DNA from: Prevotella sp. UBA5379
GTDB taxonomy: Bacteria > Bacteroidota > Bacteroidia > Bacteroidales > Bacteroidaceae
Reading direction: 5' to 3'
Length of the DNA: 42,861 bases
NCBI GenBank assembly: GCA_002409785.1
Contig: DHOX01000032.1
Span: 1 to 42,861, forward strand
This document shows positions 17,819 to 26,041 of the stretch, piece after piece. Numbering within the stretch: position 1 is the stretch's first letter; every line of letters starts with the position of its first letter. Below the pieces are notes generated by a model that ran no database searches, was not told the DNA's origin, and saw nothing but the letters and a program-made list of their open reading frames with translations. The position numbers and the translations under genes were made by a program.

Positions 17819-19965
17819 TTCTCTGTCTCCCCGGATTTCACCGTATCCAGTTCCTTGTTGACCGGTCCGATATGGTCTGGTGAAATATAGAAGCGGCGAT
17901 GAGCCTCTTGCTGGCGTGCCTGAGAGAAATTACTCACCCGTTTCAGATAACCGATGACACGAGTCAGATAGTCTACATTCTTAGAATGGCAGACCGGACA
18001 CTCATGAAGATAGCGCTTGTCAATATGTCCGCAGTCGTTACAGACCGTATTCGGAATATTGTAGGTAAAATAGTTGCAGCCTTCCTTGGCAGCCACCTTA
18101 AAAAGCTGTCGATACTGAGCCTTGCTCAGATGCTCTTCCAGATTCAGATGCAGGGCCGATCCCCCGGTAAGATGCTCTATATAGGGCGCACCATGCAGTT
18201 TGAATTTATCTATAACACTCAGACTGTCATCCTCCACAACGTAAAAATAACTGTTATAACAATCACGCGGGACGAAATAGCCGTCTTCGCGATCCCATTT
18301 GGCATGTTTGACTCCTACATTCTCAGCAGGGATCATCTCGCAGTTGAACATGACGTCCTTGGAACGGTATTTCTTATTACAAGCTTCTACAATACCCAAT
18401 ACTCCCTGGACAAAGTGCAGATAGTCTGGATTATCATTGATCTTCAGACCCAGGAATTCAGCGGCTTCAACCAGTCCGTTAACTCCGATGGTCAAATACT
18501 GACGCTTAATGTTAATGTAACCTGCATCAAAAAGCGGCAGCATTCCGTGCCTTTGCAATTCTTTCAAATTCTCATTATAAGCCAGTTGAACCTTATGGCA
18601 GAGTTCTACCACTTCACTGAGGACCTTTTTGTAATCCATTTTATGATTGACAGCAAACTGGATGGTACGGTTCAGATTGATGGTCAGTACGCTCTTGGAA
18701 CCTGTGCTGACGCCGCCTGCTCCCAAGGTATAGCTAAAGCCATTGTCCTGTATCTCATTTCTCAAACGGCAACAACTGCTCAAGGAATCAGGTTTGTCAC
18801 TTAAGTAAGTAAAGAAACTATGTCCTTCGGCATACATCTCTGAAGAGAAGTCCGCCCATTCTTTATCCTTGCAATCCCCGTTCGCTGTCAGCATAGCCAT
18901 GGTTTCCACGGGAAAGGTCAAAACTGTCTTTGTCCGCTCCTGGTTGAACCATTTCATGAAACGCTTTTGCAGCCAGTCAACCCCCTTCCAATCTGGACGG
19001 CTGCCATCAGGAAAATAGAAATTATCAAACAGACTTTCAAAATAGTATTTGTCATAATAGGAGATGTTCCAGAATACGGCCTGATAATTACGGGCACCCG
19101 TAGGCTGGTTGAGCGAATATACGATCTGTTCAAAACAATCTGTAATGACCTTATCAAGGGTACGCTTTTTCAAACTCAGATCGACGACCTCGTCTGCCCG
19201 CTTGTAATAATCTTTCCCATATTCCTTTTCGACGAAATAATTCATATACATCAGGAATTCAGGGGTAGCACAGGCACCGGAAAGCATTGAACTGACCATA
19301 AAGACCATATTGATAAAACCTCCGCAAAAACTCTTCAGATTAGTCGGGGCGGAAGAATTGCCTCCTATGGAAGTTGTCCCACCCAACAACCATGGATACA
19401 TAGTAATACTGGCACAATAGTTTGCCAGTGATGTCTCATCGTTTTTATAGATAAAATGATGGGTGAGAAGATCGAGGTACTGATCGGCAAGTTCCTTCCC
19501 GTACATAGCCTTAATGCGGTCTGTCAGCAGACGACGGTTCAGGCGGATAAACCCTGCCTTAGGGAGTTCGCCGATCAGTGTAGCTATATTTTTGTGCTCT
19601 ACATTAGCATTGGCATCATACTTTGAACCCGTAGCAGCATTGGAAGCCTCACAATAATCCGTCAGGAACTTCAACTTTCTCAACGTCTCACGGTCTTCAG
19701 CATGCTGCTGGCGGTAAAGCATAAAACTCTTGGCCACCTTATAATATCCTTCACGCATTAAAGACTCTTCAACCTCATTCTGAATATCTTCAACTTTAAT
19801 TCCTTCCTGAATATCCAAATGACTGATGATCTTGGATACAGCTCCCAAATCCACAGGCTCGTTTACAGAATCAAATGCCTTAATGATTGCATTCATAATT
19901 TTGTCCAGCGAGAAGCGCTCTTTTTTTCCATCGCGCTTCGTAATGGTAAAACTTTGCATTTCCAT
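17812..19965 (-). CDS. nrdD: Anaerobic (class III) ribonucleoside-triphosphate reductase
   Basis: A 717-residue glycyl-radical enzyme that makes deoxyribonucleotides without oxygen. It has an N-terminal ATP-cone (FTITKRDGKKERFSLDKI), a C-terminal zinc site with two cysteine pairs (CNDCGH and CPVC), and the glycyl-radical loop RVIGYLKRV with the radical glycine at residue 672. It is the first gene of the run nrdD-nrdG-nrdA-nrdB on the minus strand. The leader is about 140 nt long and carries an AGGTC/GACCT palindrome; a second one lies at the promoter. The alternative start MQSF, two codons in, cannot be excluded. Confidence 0.95.
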   Translation of the reverse strand: MEMQSFTITKRDGKKERFSLDKIMNAIIKAFDSVNEPVDLGAVSKIISHLDIQEGIKVEDIQNEVEESLMREGYYKVAKSFMLYRQQHAEDRETLRKLKFLTDYCEASNAATGSKYDANANVEHKNIATLIGELPKAGFIRLNRRLLTDRIKAMYGKELADQYLDLLTHHFIYKNDETSLANYCASITMYPWLLGGTTSIGGNSSAPTNLKSFCGGFINMVFMVSSMLSGACATPEFLMYMNYFVEKEYGKDYYKRADEVVDLSLKKRTLDKVITDCFEQIVYSLNQPTGARNYQAVFWNISYYDKYYFESLFDNFYFPDGSRPDWKGVDWLQKRFMKWFNQERTKTVLTFPVETMAMLTANGDCKDKEWADFSSEMYAEGHSFFTYLSDKPDSLSSCCRLRNEIQDNGFSYTLGAGGVSTGSKSVLTINLNRTIQFAVNHKMDYKKVLSEVVELCHKVQLAYNENLKELQRHGMLPLFDAGYINIKRQYLTIGVNGLVEAAEFLGLKINDNPDYLHFVQGVLGIVEACNKKYRSKDVMFNCEMIPAENVGVKHAKWDREDGYFVPRDCYNSYFYVVEDDSLSVIDKFKLHGAPYIEHLTGGSALHLNLEEHLSKAQYRQLFKVAAKEGCNYFTYNIPNTVCNDCGHIDKRYLHECPVCHSKNVDYLTRVIGYLKRVSNFSQARQQEAHRRFYISPDHIGPVNKELDTVKSGETEKC

Positions 19966-19998
19966 AATCTCAATGAGTATAAAATTAAAACGATTGAC

Positions 19999-20009
19999 AG
20001 GTCAGACCT
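19999..20009. promoter_or_regulatory. Perfect palindrome AGGTC-A-GACCT in the nrdD leader
   Basis: An 11-bp perfect inverted repeat about 35 bp upstream of the nrdD start codon, sharing its half-site with the palindrome at 20142-20156. Possible operator; the factor is unknown. Confidence 0.4.
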
Positions 20010-20112
20010 TCTAACAACTTCGTGCCTATTTTAATCTAAAGAATTATATTTTCAGATAACTTTTCATTATTCATTTTATAAAAAGTTCTCCATTTTATCA
20101 AACTTCACAAAT

Positions 20113-20121
20113 GCAAAGATA
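20113..20121 (-). promoter_or_regulatory. -7 box of the nrdD promoter
   Basis: Minus strand TATCTTTGC (20121-20113) matches the Bacteroidota -7 element with the extra C. No TTTG is present at 19-21 bp; that position is occupied by the palindrome at 20142-20156. A weak -33 next to an operator-like sequence suggests a promoter that needs an activator. Confidence 0.6.
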
Positions 20122-20141
20122 GAATAAAAAATCTGAAGAAA

Positions 20142-20156
20142 GACCTTCTAAAGGTC
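20142..20156. promoter_or_regulatory. Palindromic candidate operator GACCTT-CTA-AAGGTC at the nrdD promoter
   Basis: A perfect 6+3+6 inverted repeat placed exactly where the -33 element of the nrdD promoter should be. The half-site also appears at 19999-20009 and as AAAGGTCA at 20284-20291. It does not resemble an NrdR box or the FNR consensus as I know them. Confidence 0.5.
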
Positions 20157-20601
20157 ATTTTTTGTTCCATATTTTAATTATTTAAGCATTCAAATTATGC
20201 CATTTATCATTTATAACCGGTAACTATACGGATAATAATACTTTAGCACCCTGGGCCGAAGTATTACAAGAGAAAAGACTATTAAAGGTCAGGAAGTTCA
20301 AACATTTCCAACATAAATAAATCTTATCTATGACTTATTTGAAAACTTCTAAAAATAAATCTTCATATAATTTACAGAAAAAGCATATTATTGAAACAGA
20401 TAAATCATATTTATTTCATTCCATCAATAAGCCAATCCATTTTCCATGAATAAAGCCACAGCAACAAGATCACAAGAGAACCTTCATCCTATCCGAATAT
20501 AAAACTAAAAATGCTAAAGGATATTTGTCATGAAGATTACGAAAACAACAAGGCATCGAACAAGACCGATCGTCTTTGACGAAAAAGAGAAAAGGACAAA
20601 A
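20157..20601. other. AT-rich intergenic region upstream of nrdD
   Basis: About 445 bp with no plausible gene. It holds a single AAAGGTCA half-site (20284-20291) and, next to the stop of the hemerythrin regulator, a weak inverted repeat (CAAGAC/GTCTTTG, about 20560-20578). Nothing else was recognised. Confidence 0.4.
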
Positions 20602-21561
20602 TCAGAATTTTACAGTTGAAATATCTACCAGATGATTGACAATAGCATAGATCGTCAGTCCGGCAGGAGAATGAATCTGTAATTTCTTAGCTATATTCCT
20701 GCGGTGAGTAATAACCGTATTGACAGAAATGAAAAGATGCTCAGCTATCTCCTTGTTAGTCATCCCCTGGACCAAAGATACGATAACATCCTTCTCTCTA
20801 TCACTCAAGGTCTCATTATTCCCCACATTTGTATGGAGCATTTTCGAGATATTCGCGCTCACATCATCATTCCTGCTCTTCAGTTCCAGGTTATGGATAG
20901 CCGGAATGAACATATTGTCTTCAACCCGGGCATGCTGACTCAGCCATTCCTCATTATTATAGATATCATATAGAGTAGCACTCAGAATATTATTATGCAA
21001 GCCATCCGAAGGCAGATATTTTATAATAATATTCTTCAGTTCCTTCAGTTTCTGATCTATCTGATTATGATGTCTTGAGAAAGTTTCAATATTATAATCA
21101 GCGGTCGGGTTCCCTTCCAGAAGACTATGTACGTAAGGAAAGGCAGTCCTCTCCTCATATTTCATGTGATTGATCACGCTATGAGCATAATCGTCATAGA
21201 GCTGAAGGATAAGTTTTGCGAGTTCATTGCTTTCGTCAAGGGCCTCAAGAAGTTCCTTGCGGATAAAAGGAAGTTGAAAATCTATGAAATAAGCATGTGA
21301 AGCCGTAAGATATTGCAATAGCGTAGGAATAGACAACCGGTCAAGGCCGTCCCGGTCCAGATAACCGTTAATCGTAAAATTCACGACAGCCAGAAAAGTA
21401 TAAGTATCTACTTTCTGCTCTTCGCAAACTTCCTGGACGGTCTTATCACCAAAGCCCAAATTGATCCCGAAAGAGCCAAGGCTCTGCAAGATATTGTAAT
21501 TGTCACTGATAATAGAAATCATCTTATCATTAGCTTCATACATCTTCAGGTTTTTCATCAT
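20602..21561 (-). CDS. Hemerythrin-like di-iron domain fused to LuxR-type DNA-binding domain
   Basis: A 319-residue regulator with three parts. Residues ~20-60 (GINLGFGDKTVQEVCEEQKV) resemble the ScdA/YtfE N-terminal domain (DUF542), but the usual paired cysteines are absent. Residues ~75-215 resemble the hemerythrin domain of the same repair proteins, with spaced His/Glu candidates in TASHAYFIDF, HSVINHMKYEERTAF, FSRHHNQID and HARVEDNMFIPAIH. The C-terminus (~250-319) is a LuxR helix-turn-helix (LSDREKDVI, TNKEIAEHLF, NTVITHRRNIAKKL). Hemerythrin domains of this class sense or handle O2, NO or peroxide at a di-iron site, so a redox-sensing transcription factor is inferred. It lies directly upstream of nrdD. 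The promoter at 21587-21617 excludes a TTG start at 21609; ATG 21561 or 21558 is used. Confidence 0.8.
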   Translation of the reverse strand: MMKNLKMYEANDKMISIISDNYNILQSLGSFGINLGFGDKTVQEVCEEQKVDTYTFLAVVNFTINGYLDRDGLDRLSIPTLLQYLTASHAYFIDFQLPFIRKELLEALDESNELAKLILQLYDDYAHSVINHMKYEERTAFPYVHSLLEGNPTADYNIETFSRHHNQIDQKLKELKNIIIKYLPSDGLHNNILSATLYDIYNNEEWLSQHARVEDNMFIPAIHNLELKSRNDDVSANISKMLHTNVGNNETLSDREKDVIVSLVQGMTNKEIAEHLFISVNTVITHRRNIAKKLQIHSPAGLTIYAIVNHLVDISTVKF

Positions 21562-21586
21562 CCTTTGCTTTGATATTTTCAGAGTA

Positions 21587-21617
21587 CAAATATAAGTATT
21601 TTTATCCAACTACACAA
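21587..21617 (-). promoter_or_regulatory. Bacteroidota-type promoter of the hemerythrin-LuxR gene
   Basis: Minus strand TTG (21617-21615), 20 bp, TATATTTG (21594-21587). The ATG at 21561 follows 25 bases later. Confidence 0.65.
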
Positions 21618-21701
21618 TACCTAAAAATAATGATGATGGTTTTAATAAGAAAAAAGACCAGGTCTGTCAATATCTCAAGTGATCCCAACCCACAGAACAC
21701 A

Positions 21702-21731
21702 ATGAAGGCTGCCATGAATGGCAGCCTTCAT
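21702..21731. terminator. Perfect 13-bp hairpin between rny and the hemerythrin regulator
   Basis: ATGAAGGCTGCCA (21702-21714) and TGGCAGCCTTCAT (21719-21731) enclose the loop TGAA. It lies 45 bp past the rny stop. A T-rich run (CAACTTTTT) follows only on the plus strand, where no gene ends, so for rny it may act as a 3' stabiliser or a factor-assisted terminator. Confidence 0.5.
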
Positions 21732-21776
21732 CAACTTTTTATGAAACAGATTACCGATCATAGATCGGAAAAATCT

Positions 21777-23309
21777 TCATTTCGCGTAGGCGACACTCCG
21801 CGTTTCCCTGATCACGGTGATCTTCACCTGTCCCGGATAGGTCATCTCACTCTGGACCTTCGATGCGATCTCATCACTGAGTTTTGCACTTTCATCATCC
21901 GTCATCTTATCAGCCCCCACGATCACACGAAGTTCACGACCAGCCTGAATGGCATAAGTTTTGGTAACGCCAGGATAACTCATCGCAATAGCCTCAAGGT
22001 CGTTCAAGCGCTTGATATAAGCCTCCACCACCTCTCTACGGGCACCAGGACGAGCACCGGAAATGGCATCGCATACCTGTACGATAGGAGCAAGCAAAGT
22101 CTTCATCTCCACTTCATCATGATGGGCAGCAATGGCATTGACAATATCCGGTTTTTCCTTATACTTCTCTGCTATCTTCGCGCCATAGAGAGCATGTGGG
22201 AGTTCACTCTCCTCATCCGGCACCTTTCCGATGTCATGGAGCAGTCCGGCGCGCTTAGCCTTCTTAGGATTCAAGCCTAACTCAGAAGCCATCACTGCAC
22301 AAAGATTCGCTGTTTCGCGAGCGTGTTGCAGTAGATTCTGGCCGTAGGAAGAACGGTATTTCATTTTTCCGATAATACGGATCAATTCAGGATGCAAGCC
22401 ATGGATTCCAAGGTCTATGGCAGTACGCTTACCCGTTTCAATAATTTCATTATCCAGTTGTTTCTTCACTTTTGCGACCACCTCTTCTATACGAGCCGGG
22501 TGGATACGACCATCAGCGACCAACTGATGTAAAGCGAGCCGGCAGACTTCACGGCGAACCGGATCAAAGGCTGAAATGACTACAGCATCAGGAGTATCAT
22601 CCACGACAATTTCGACACCTGTTGCAGCCTCCAGGGCACGGATATTGCGTCCTTCACGGCCGATAATACGCCCCTTCACTTCATCATTATCAATATGGAA
22701 CACACTTACGGAATTCTCGATGGCCGTCTCTGTTGCTACCCTCTGGATGGTCGTAATGACTATTTTCTTTGCTTCTTTCTCTGCATTCAGCCTGGCCTCA
22801 TCCATGGCCTCGTTCACATAACTTGCCGCATCAAGTTTAGCCTGTCCCTTCAAACTCTCAACGAGTCGGTTCTTTGCCTCTTCAGCTTTCAACCCGGACA
22901 GTTCTTCCAACTTCTCCTGTTCCTGCTTCTGCATCTTGTCAAGTTCCTGCTGACGGCTCTCGAGAAGTTTCTGCTCATTGGCAATACGCTGCTGCTGGAG
23001 ATCCAGATCCTGCTTGCGCCGCCCCAGATCCTCCTGACGCTGATTCAGTGACAGGTCACGCTGTTTCAAATGATTCTCACACTGCTGAATTTTTGCATTA
23101 CGCTGGCGTACTTCCGTCTCCAGTTCAGCCTTCTTGTTCAAGAATGTTTCTTTCACTTCAAGGAGCTTTTTTTCCTTTACGACTTCCGCATCCTTCTTGG
23201 CAGTCTCCATTAACTCATTATATTTTCCTTTGACGATATAACGGAAAATAGAATAGCCTATAGCACCTCCAACGACGAGTGCCATAACGGCGATTATGAT
23301 TATTGACAT
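21777..23309 (-). CDS. rny: Ribonuclease Y
   Basis: A 510-residue membrane-anchored endoribonuclease that starts mRNA decay. It has an N-terminal membrane helix (IIIIAVMALVVGGAIGYSIF) and a long coiled coil (about residues 30-190, rich in Lys/Glu/Gln heptads). The KH domain contains GRIIGREGRNIRALEAATGV, and the HD domain contains the catalytic LLHDIGKV and later AAHHDEVE. Length and domain order are standard. It is the last gene of the zapB-like-zapA-rny run, 24 bp after zapA, matching the usual Bacteroidales arrangement. Confidence 0.95.
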   Translation of the reverse strand: MSIIIIAVMALVVGGAIGYSIFRYIVKGKYNELMETAKKDAEVVKEKKLLEVKETFLNKKAELETEVRQRNAKIQQCENHLKQRDLSLNQRQEDLGRRKQDLDLQQQRIANEQKLLESRQQELDKMQKQEQEKLEELSGLKAEEAKNRLVESLKGQAKLDAASYVNEAMDEARLNAEKEAKKIVITTIQRVATETAIENSVSVFHIDNDEVKGRIIGREGRNIRALEAATGVEIVVDDTPDAVVISAFDPVRREVCRLALHQLVADGRIHPARIEEVVAKVKKQLDNEIIETGKRTAIDLGIHGLHPELIRIIGKMKYRSSYGQNLLQHARETANLCAVMASELGLNPKKAKRAGLLHDIGKVPDEESELPHALYGAKIAEKYKEKPDIVNAIAAHHDEVEMKTLLAPIVQVCDAISGARPGARREVVEAYIKRLNDLEAIAMSYPGVTKTYAIQAGRELRVIVGADKMTDDESAKLSDEIASKVQSEMTYPGQVKITVIRETRSVAYAK

Positions 23310-23333
23310 TTATAAAATTGTTTAATGATGATA

Positions 23334-23648
23334 CTATTCTTTCCTCAGAACCTCCTCAATTTCCGAAGTCAACTGGGAGAGAACAGTATTATAAGGAGCT
23401 GTATCGTTTTGTCCTTTCTGCTTTTCATAGCGCATAGCGATGTCAACCAGGCACATATACAAAATTTCCTTATCACTCTTCACTTCTTTGTAGTGAGACG
23501 AATAAGTATTTACGACCTCATTGATTAATTTTGCCGCCTTTCGATAGTACTCTTCCTCGGTCTGATCATCGCGGGGAATCCTTACCGAAAGCATCGTATC
23601 ATGCAGGTTCAGCCTTATGGTTAGTTTCTCTTTGTCTTCTTCTGCCAT
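23334..23648 (-). CDS. zapA: Cell division protein ZapA
   Basis: A 104-residue protein starting MAEEDKEKLTIRLNL. ZapA binds FtsZ and bundles its filaments at the division ring. The N-terminal half has the beta-strand start (KLTIRLNLHDTMLSVRI) and EEYYRKAAKLINEVVN, and the C-terminal half is a dimerising helix (DKEILYMCLVDIAMRYEKQK). The ATG at 23648 was preferred to one nine codons upstream because it begins at the conserved fold. It sits between a coiled-coil gene and rny. Confidence 0.85.
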   Translation of the reverse strand: MAEEDKEKLTIRLNLHDTMLSVRIPRDDQTEEEYYRKAAKLINEVVNTYSSHYKEVKSDKEILYMCLVDIAMRYEKQKGQNDTAPYNTVLSQLTSEIEEVLRKE

Positions 23649-23742
23649 CGATTCAATTCTTGCTGCACATTTCATACGCCCCGAAAGGAAATCCTGACCC
23701 TGTTAATTTTCCTTTTGAGATGTCTGTCACGCAGTCATTTTC

Positions 23743-24045
23743 CTACTGTATGGATTGCTCATTCAGTAGTGTGATGCATTTGTTAACGTCTCTGATGAGC
23801 CTGGCTACTTTTTTCTTCGCCCCCTCGAGATCACTATCGCTCACCTCGATCATCTTGGCCATCTTGAGATTCTCATAGTCTCTCTGGGTCTGAGCCAACT
23901 TCTCCTGCAGATCTCTAATCCGATTGTCACGCTCTTCTAACTTCATCTGCAAGTCAAGAATCTCTTTTTTAAGATCATCAAAGCGGAGAATCATTTGCCT
24001 TACCCGGGTAGTAAACGTGTTCAAAATCTTCTCATTGGCATCCAT
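23743..24045 (-). CDS. Coiled-coil protein, ZapB-like, upstream of zapA
   Basis: A 100-residue protein that is mostly one coiled coil (about residues 15-65, LKKEILDLQMKLEERDNRIR and onward), followed by a helical tail (RLIRDVNKCITLL). No catalytic motif or signal peptide. Its size, coiled coil and position directly before zapA suggest a ZapB-type partner that links ZapA-FtsZ rings. This is a context-based inference, not a sequence match to E. coli ZapB. Confidence 0.7.
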   Translation of the reverse strand: MDANEKILNTFTTRVRQMILRFDDLKKEILDLQMKLEERDNRIRDLQEKLAQTQRDYENLKMAKMIEVSDSDLEGAKKKVARLIRDVNKCITLLNEQSIQ

Positions 24046-24064
24046 ACAGACTACTTTTAGGTCA

Positions 24065-24096
24065 CAAATTTAATATAATTAATCGGTAATGCCAAA
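24065..24096 (-). promoter_or_regulatory. Bacteroidota-type promoter of the zapB-like-zapA-rny operon
   Basis: Minus strand TTTG (24096-24093), 20 bp, TAAATTTG (24072-24065), 19 bases before the ATG at 24045. Confidence 0.7.
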
Positions 24097-24188
24097 TTTT
24101 ACTCCATTTTTCTAATTTGCAGTTGTCAATTCTTCCGATCTGTTATCTGTCAACAGGTCTGCGGATATTTCGTCTTCCCTGCAAATTT

Positions 24189-24842
24189 TCATTTCCCCAT
24201 TTTTGCCTTGGCCTCTTTAACTTGCTCTTTTGAAGGACGAGGCTCTTTTTTGGCCAGCATGACAACTTGATAAACAAAATCCGTCATCCATTTCTGACTG
24301 AAATTTAACCGGAGATTATATTTTCTTACAGCCATGACTGCCTTCACTACGCTCGGATCTTTAAAACTGTTTTTAGTAAAAACATCCTCCACCTGTTTTT
24401 GAGTTAAGGCATAGAGGGTTTTCTTAAAAATACCAGGGATACGGAGTTTAAACTTCATCAGATTACCCATAAGCATCATCAATTCCTGGGTAAAACCTTG
24501 AAACTGGACAAGGAAAGGATTTACCTGCTGGATATTACGGCAATTCTTCTTGATCGTCTGATCGATCTCATCAAAGAAATCTTCATCGGTCTTATACAGA
24601 TTCTTCATCATTTTCTTCGCTGCCGACTTTTCCCCCACTCCGAGTTTGTTATGAACAGTAGCCACATGAAGAGTCTGTTTGAAGACACGGAGATCAGGCA
24701 GCATATTCAGATTAGTGATGCCTAACTTTGCAGCCAGGGCAGCCTGGAGATACACCCTCACGAGGGTCATATAATCTTCCATCCCACCGACTTTCTCCTT
24801 CGGTGCCGTTTTCCGCCCAAACCATTTTTCCAATATTCCCAT
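24189..24842 (-). CDS. Conserved-looking protein of unknown function, 217 residues
   Basis: I do not recognise this gene. The 217-residue product starts MGILEKWFGRKTAP, has no signal peptide or membrane helix, and appears all-helical and basic. It contains Met- and Phe-rich stretches (GFTQELMMLMGNLMKFKLR, and NLRLNFSQKWMTDF near the end) and a Lys-rich tail (EQVKEAKAKMGK). No enzyme motif is visible. It has a strong promoter of its own and is followed by the separately promoted zapB-like-zapA-rny operon. Codon use looks like that of its neighbours, and the reading frame fills the space, so it is very likely a real gene. Confidence 0.75.
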   Translation of the reverse strand: MGILEKWFGRKTAPKEKVGGMEDYMTLVRVYLQAALAAKLGITNLNMLPDLRVFKQTLHVATVHNKLGVGEKSAAKKMMKNLYKTDEDFFDEIDQTIKKNCRNIQQVNPFLVQFQGFTQELMMLMGNLMKFKLRIPGIFKKTLYALTQKQVEDVFTKNSFKDPSVVKAVMAVRKYNLRLNFSQKWMTDFVYQVVMLAKKEPRPSKEQVKEAKAKMGK

Positions 24843-24892
24843 AATGTTATTCTATCGATTGATAAAAAATTGAAACAATATAATAAGTATGT

Positions 24893-24924
24893 GCAAAGAT
24901 AGCAGAAATATCGCGAAAAGCAAA
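24893..24924 (-). promoter_or_regulatory. Bacteroidota-type promoter of the 217-residue protein gene
   Basis: Minus strand TTTG (24924-24921), 19 bp, TATCTTTGC (24901-24893). It lies in the 311-bp divergent region before rfbA, in which I see no gene. Confidence 0.7.
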
Positions 24925-25026
24925 ATTTTCGATTGAAAACCTATTTTACAATCAACGAATACCTGTCTTTCAACACTTTCAAAAGGATTTTTATACTAAT
25001 AAAAGAACAGATTCAAAAAAATTGAT

Positions 25027-25035
25027 TAACTTTGC
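25027..25035 (+). promoter_or_regulatory. -7 box upstream of rfbA
   Basis: TAACTTTGC matches the -7 element; no -33 TTTG at the right spacing was found. The predicted leader is about 110 nt, which is long for this window. Confidence 0.5.
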
Positions 25036-25153
25036 ACCCATAGCGTCACCGAACGTCATCAAGGTTTCACGACCGATTTGAGCAATAGTTCAATAATAAA
25101 GGAAAAGGCGTACGCAGAATTATAAAGAATCAAGAAACATTCTATTTTTCAAC

Positions 25154-26041
25154 ATGAGAGGTATCGTTTTAGCTGGCGGTTCAGGAACACGCCTTTATCC
25201 TATTACGAAGGGAATCAGCAAGCAACTCATTCCCATCTTTGACAAACCTATGATTTATTATCCTATTTCAGTACTGATGCTGGCTGGAATACGCGACATT
25301 CTGATCATCTCCACTCCCTACGACCTGCCTGCCTTCAGACGTCTTTTAGGTGATGGAAAGGATCTGGGCATGCATTTCGAATATGTGGAGCAACCTCATC
25401 CTGATGGTCTTGCGCAAGCCTTCATTCTCGGCAAGACTTTCATAGGTTCAGATAGTGTCTGTCTCGTACTGGGAGATAACATCTTTTATGGGGCAGGGTT
25501 TACGGGCCTGCTGCAGGAAAGTGTAAAAGCCTGTGACCAAGACAAGGCCAGCGTCTTCGGCTACTATGTAAATGATCCGGAGCGTTATGGAGTGGCTGAG
25601 TTTGACTCTGCAGGCAACTGCCTGAGCATTGAAGAAAAACCTGAGCATCCTAAGAGTCATTATGCGGTGACAGGACTTTACTTTTATCCTAATTCTGTAG
25701 TTAATATTGCTGAACACATAAAGCCCAGCGCGCGCGGAGAATTGGAAATCACAAGTGTCAATCAGGAATATCTGCGGCATCATGCTTTAAAGGTTCGCAC
25801 CTTGCCACGCGGCTTTGCATGGCTGGATACCGGCACTCATGACAGTCTGTCAGAAGCCAGCACTTTCATAGAAGTGATTGAAAAGAGACAAGGCCTGAAG
25901 ATCGCCTGTCTCGAAGAGATTGCCTTCCAGCAGGGCTGGATCAACGCAGGACAATTAAAGGTCCTGGCACAGCCCATGTTAAAAAATAACTATGGGAAAT
26001 ACCTCTTTGACTTAGCTGAGGGAAAACAATATCTACCATAA
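25154..26041 (+). CDS. rfbA: Glucose-1-phosphate thymidylyltransferase
   Basis: A 295-residue nucleotidyltransferase making dTDP-glucose, the first step to dTDP-rhamnose and other deoxysugars of surface polysaccharides. The nucleotide-binding signature LAGGSGTRLYPITKGISKQL starts at residue 6, followed by PMIYYPISVLMLAGI, VLGDNIFYG and FAWLDTGTHDSL. Length is typical for RmlA. No rfbB, rfbC or rfbD follows; the next gene, 78 bp on, is the Wzc-like polysaccharide co-polymerase, so the supply enzyme is linked here to a chain-length/export regulator. Confidence 0.93.
   Translation: MRGIVLAGGSGTRLYPITKGISKQLIPIFDKPMIYYPISVLMLAGIRDILIISTPYDLPAFRRLLGDGKDLGMHFEYVEQPHPDGLAQAFILGKTFIGSDSVCLVLGDNIFYGAGFTGLLQESVKACDQDKASVFGYYVNDPERYGVAEFDSAGNCLSIEEKPEHPKSHYAVTGLYFYPNSVVNIAEHIKPSARGELEITSVNQEYLRHHALKVRTLPRGFAWLDTGTHDSLSEASTFIEVIEKRQGLKIACLEEIAFQQGWINAGQLKVLAQPMLKNNYGKYLFDLAEGKQYLP

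Noticed and set aside
18000..18804. Long plus-strand reading frames opposite nrdD
   Set aside because: They are shadows of the nrdD frame, which has all catalytic motifs of class III reductase.
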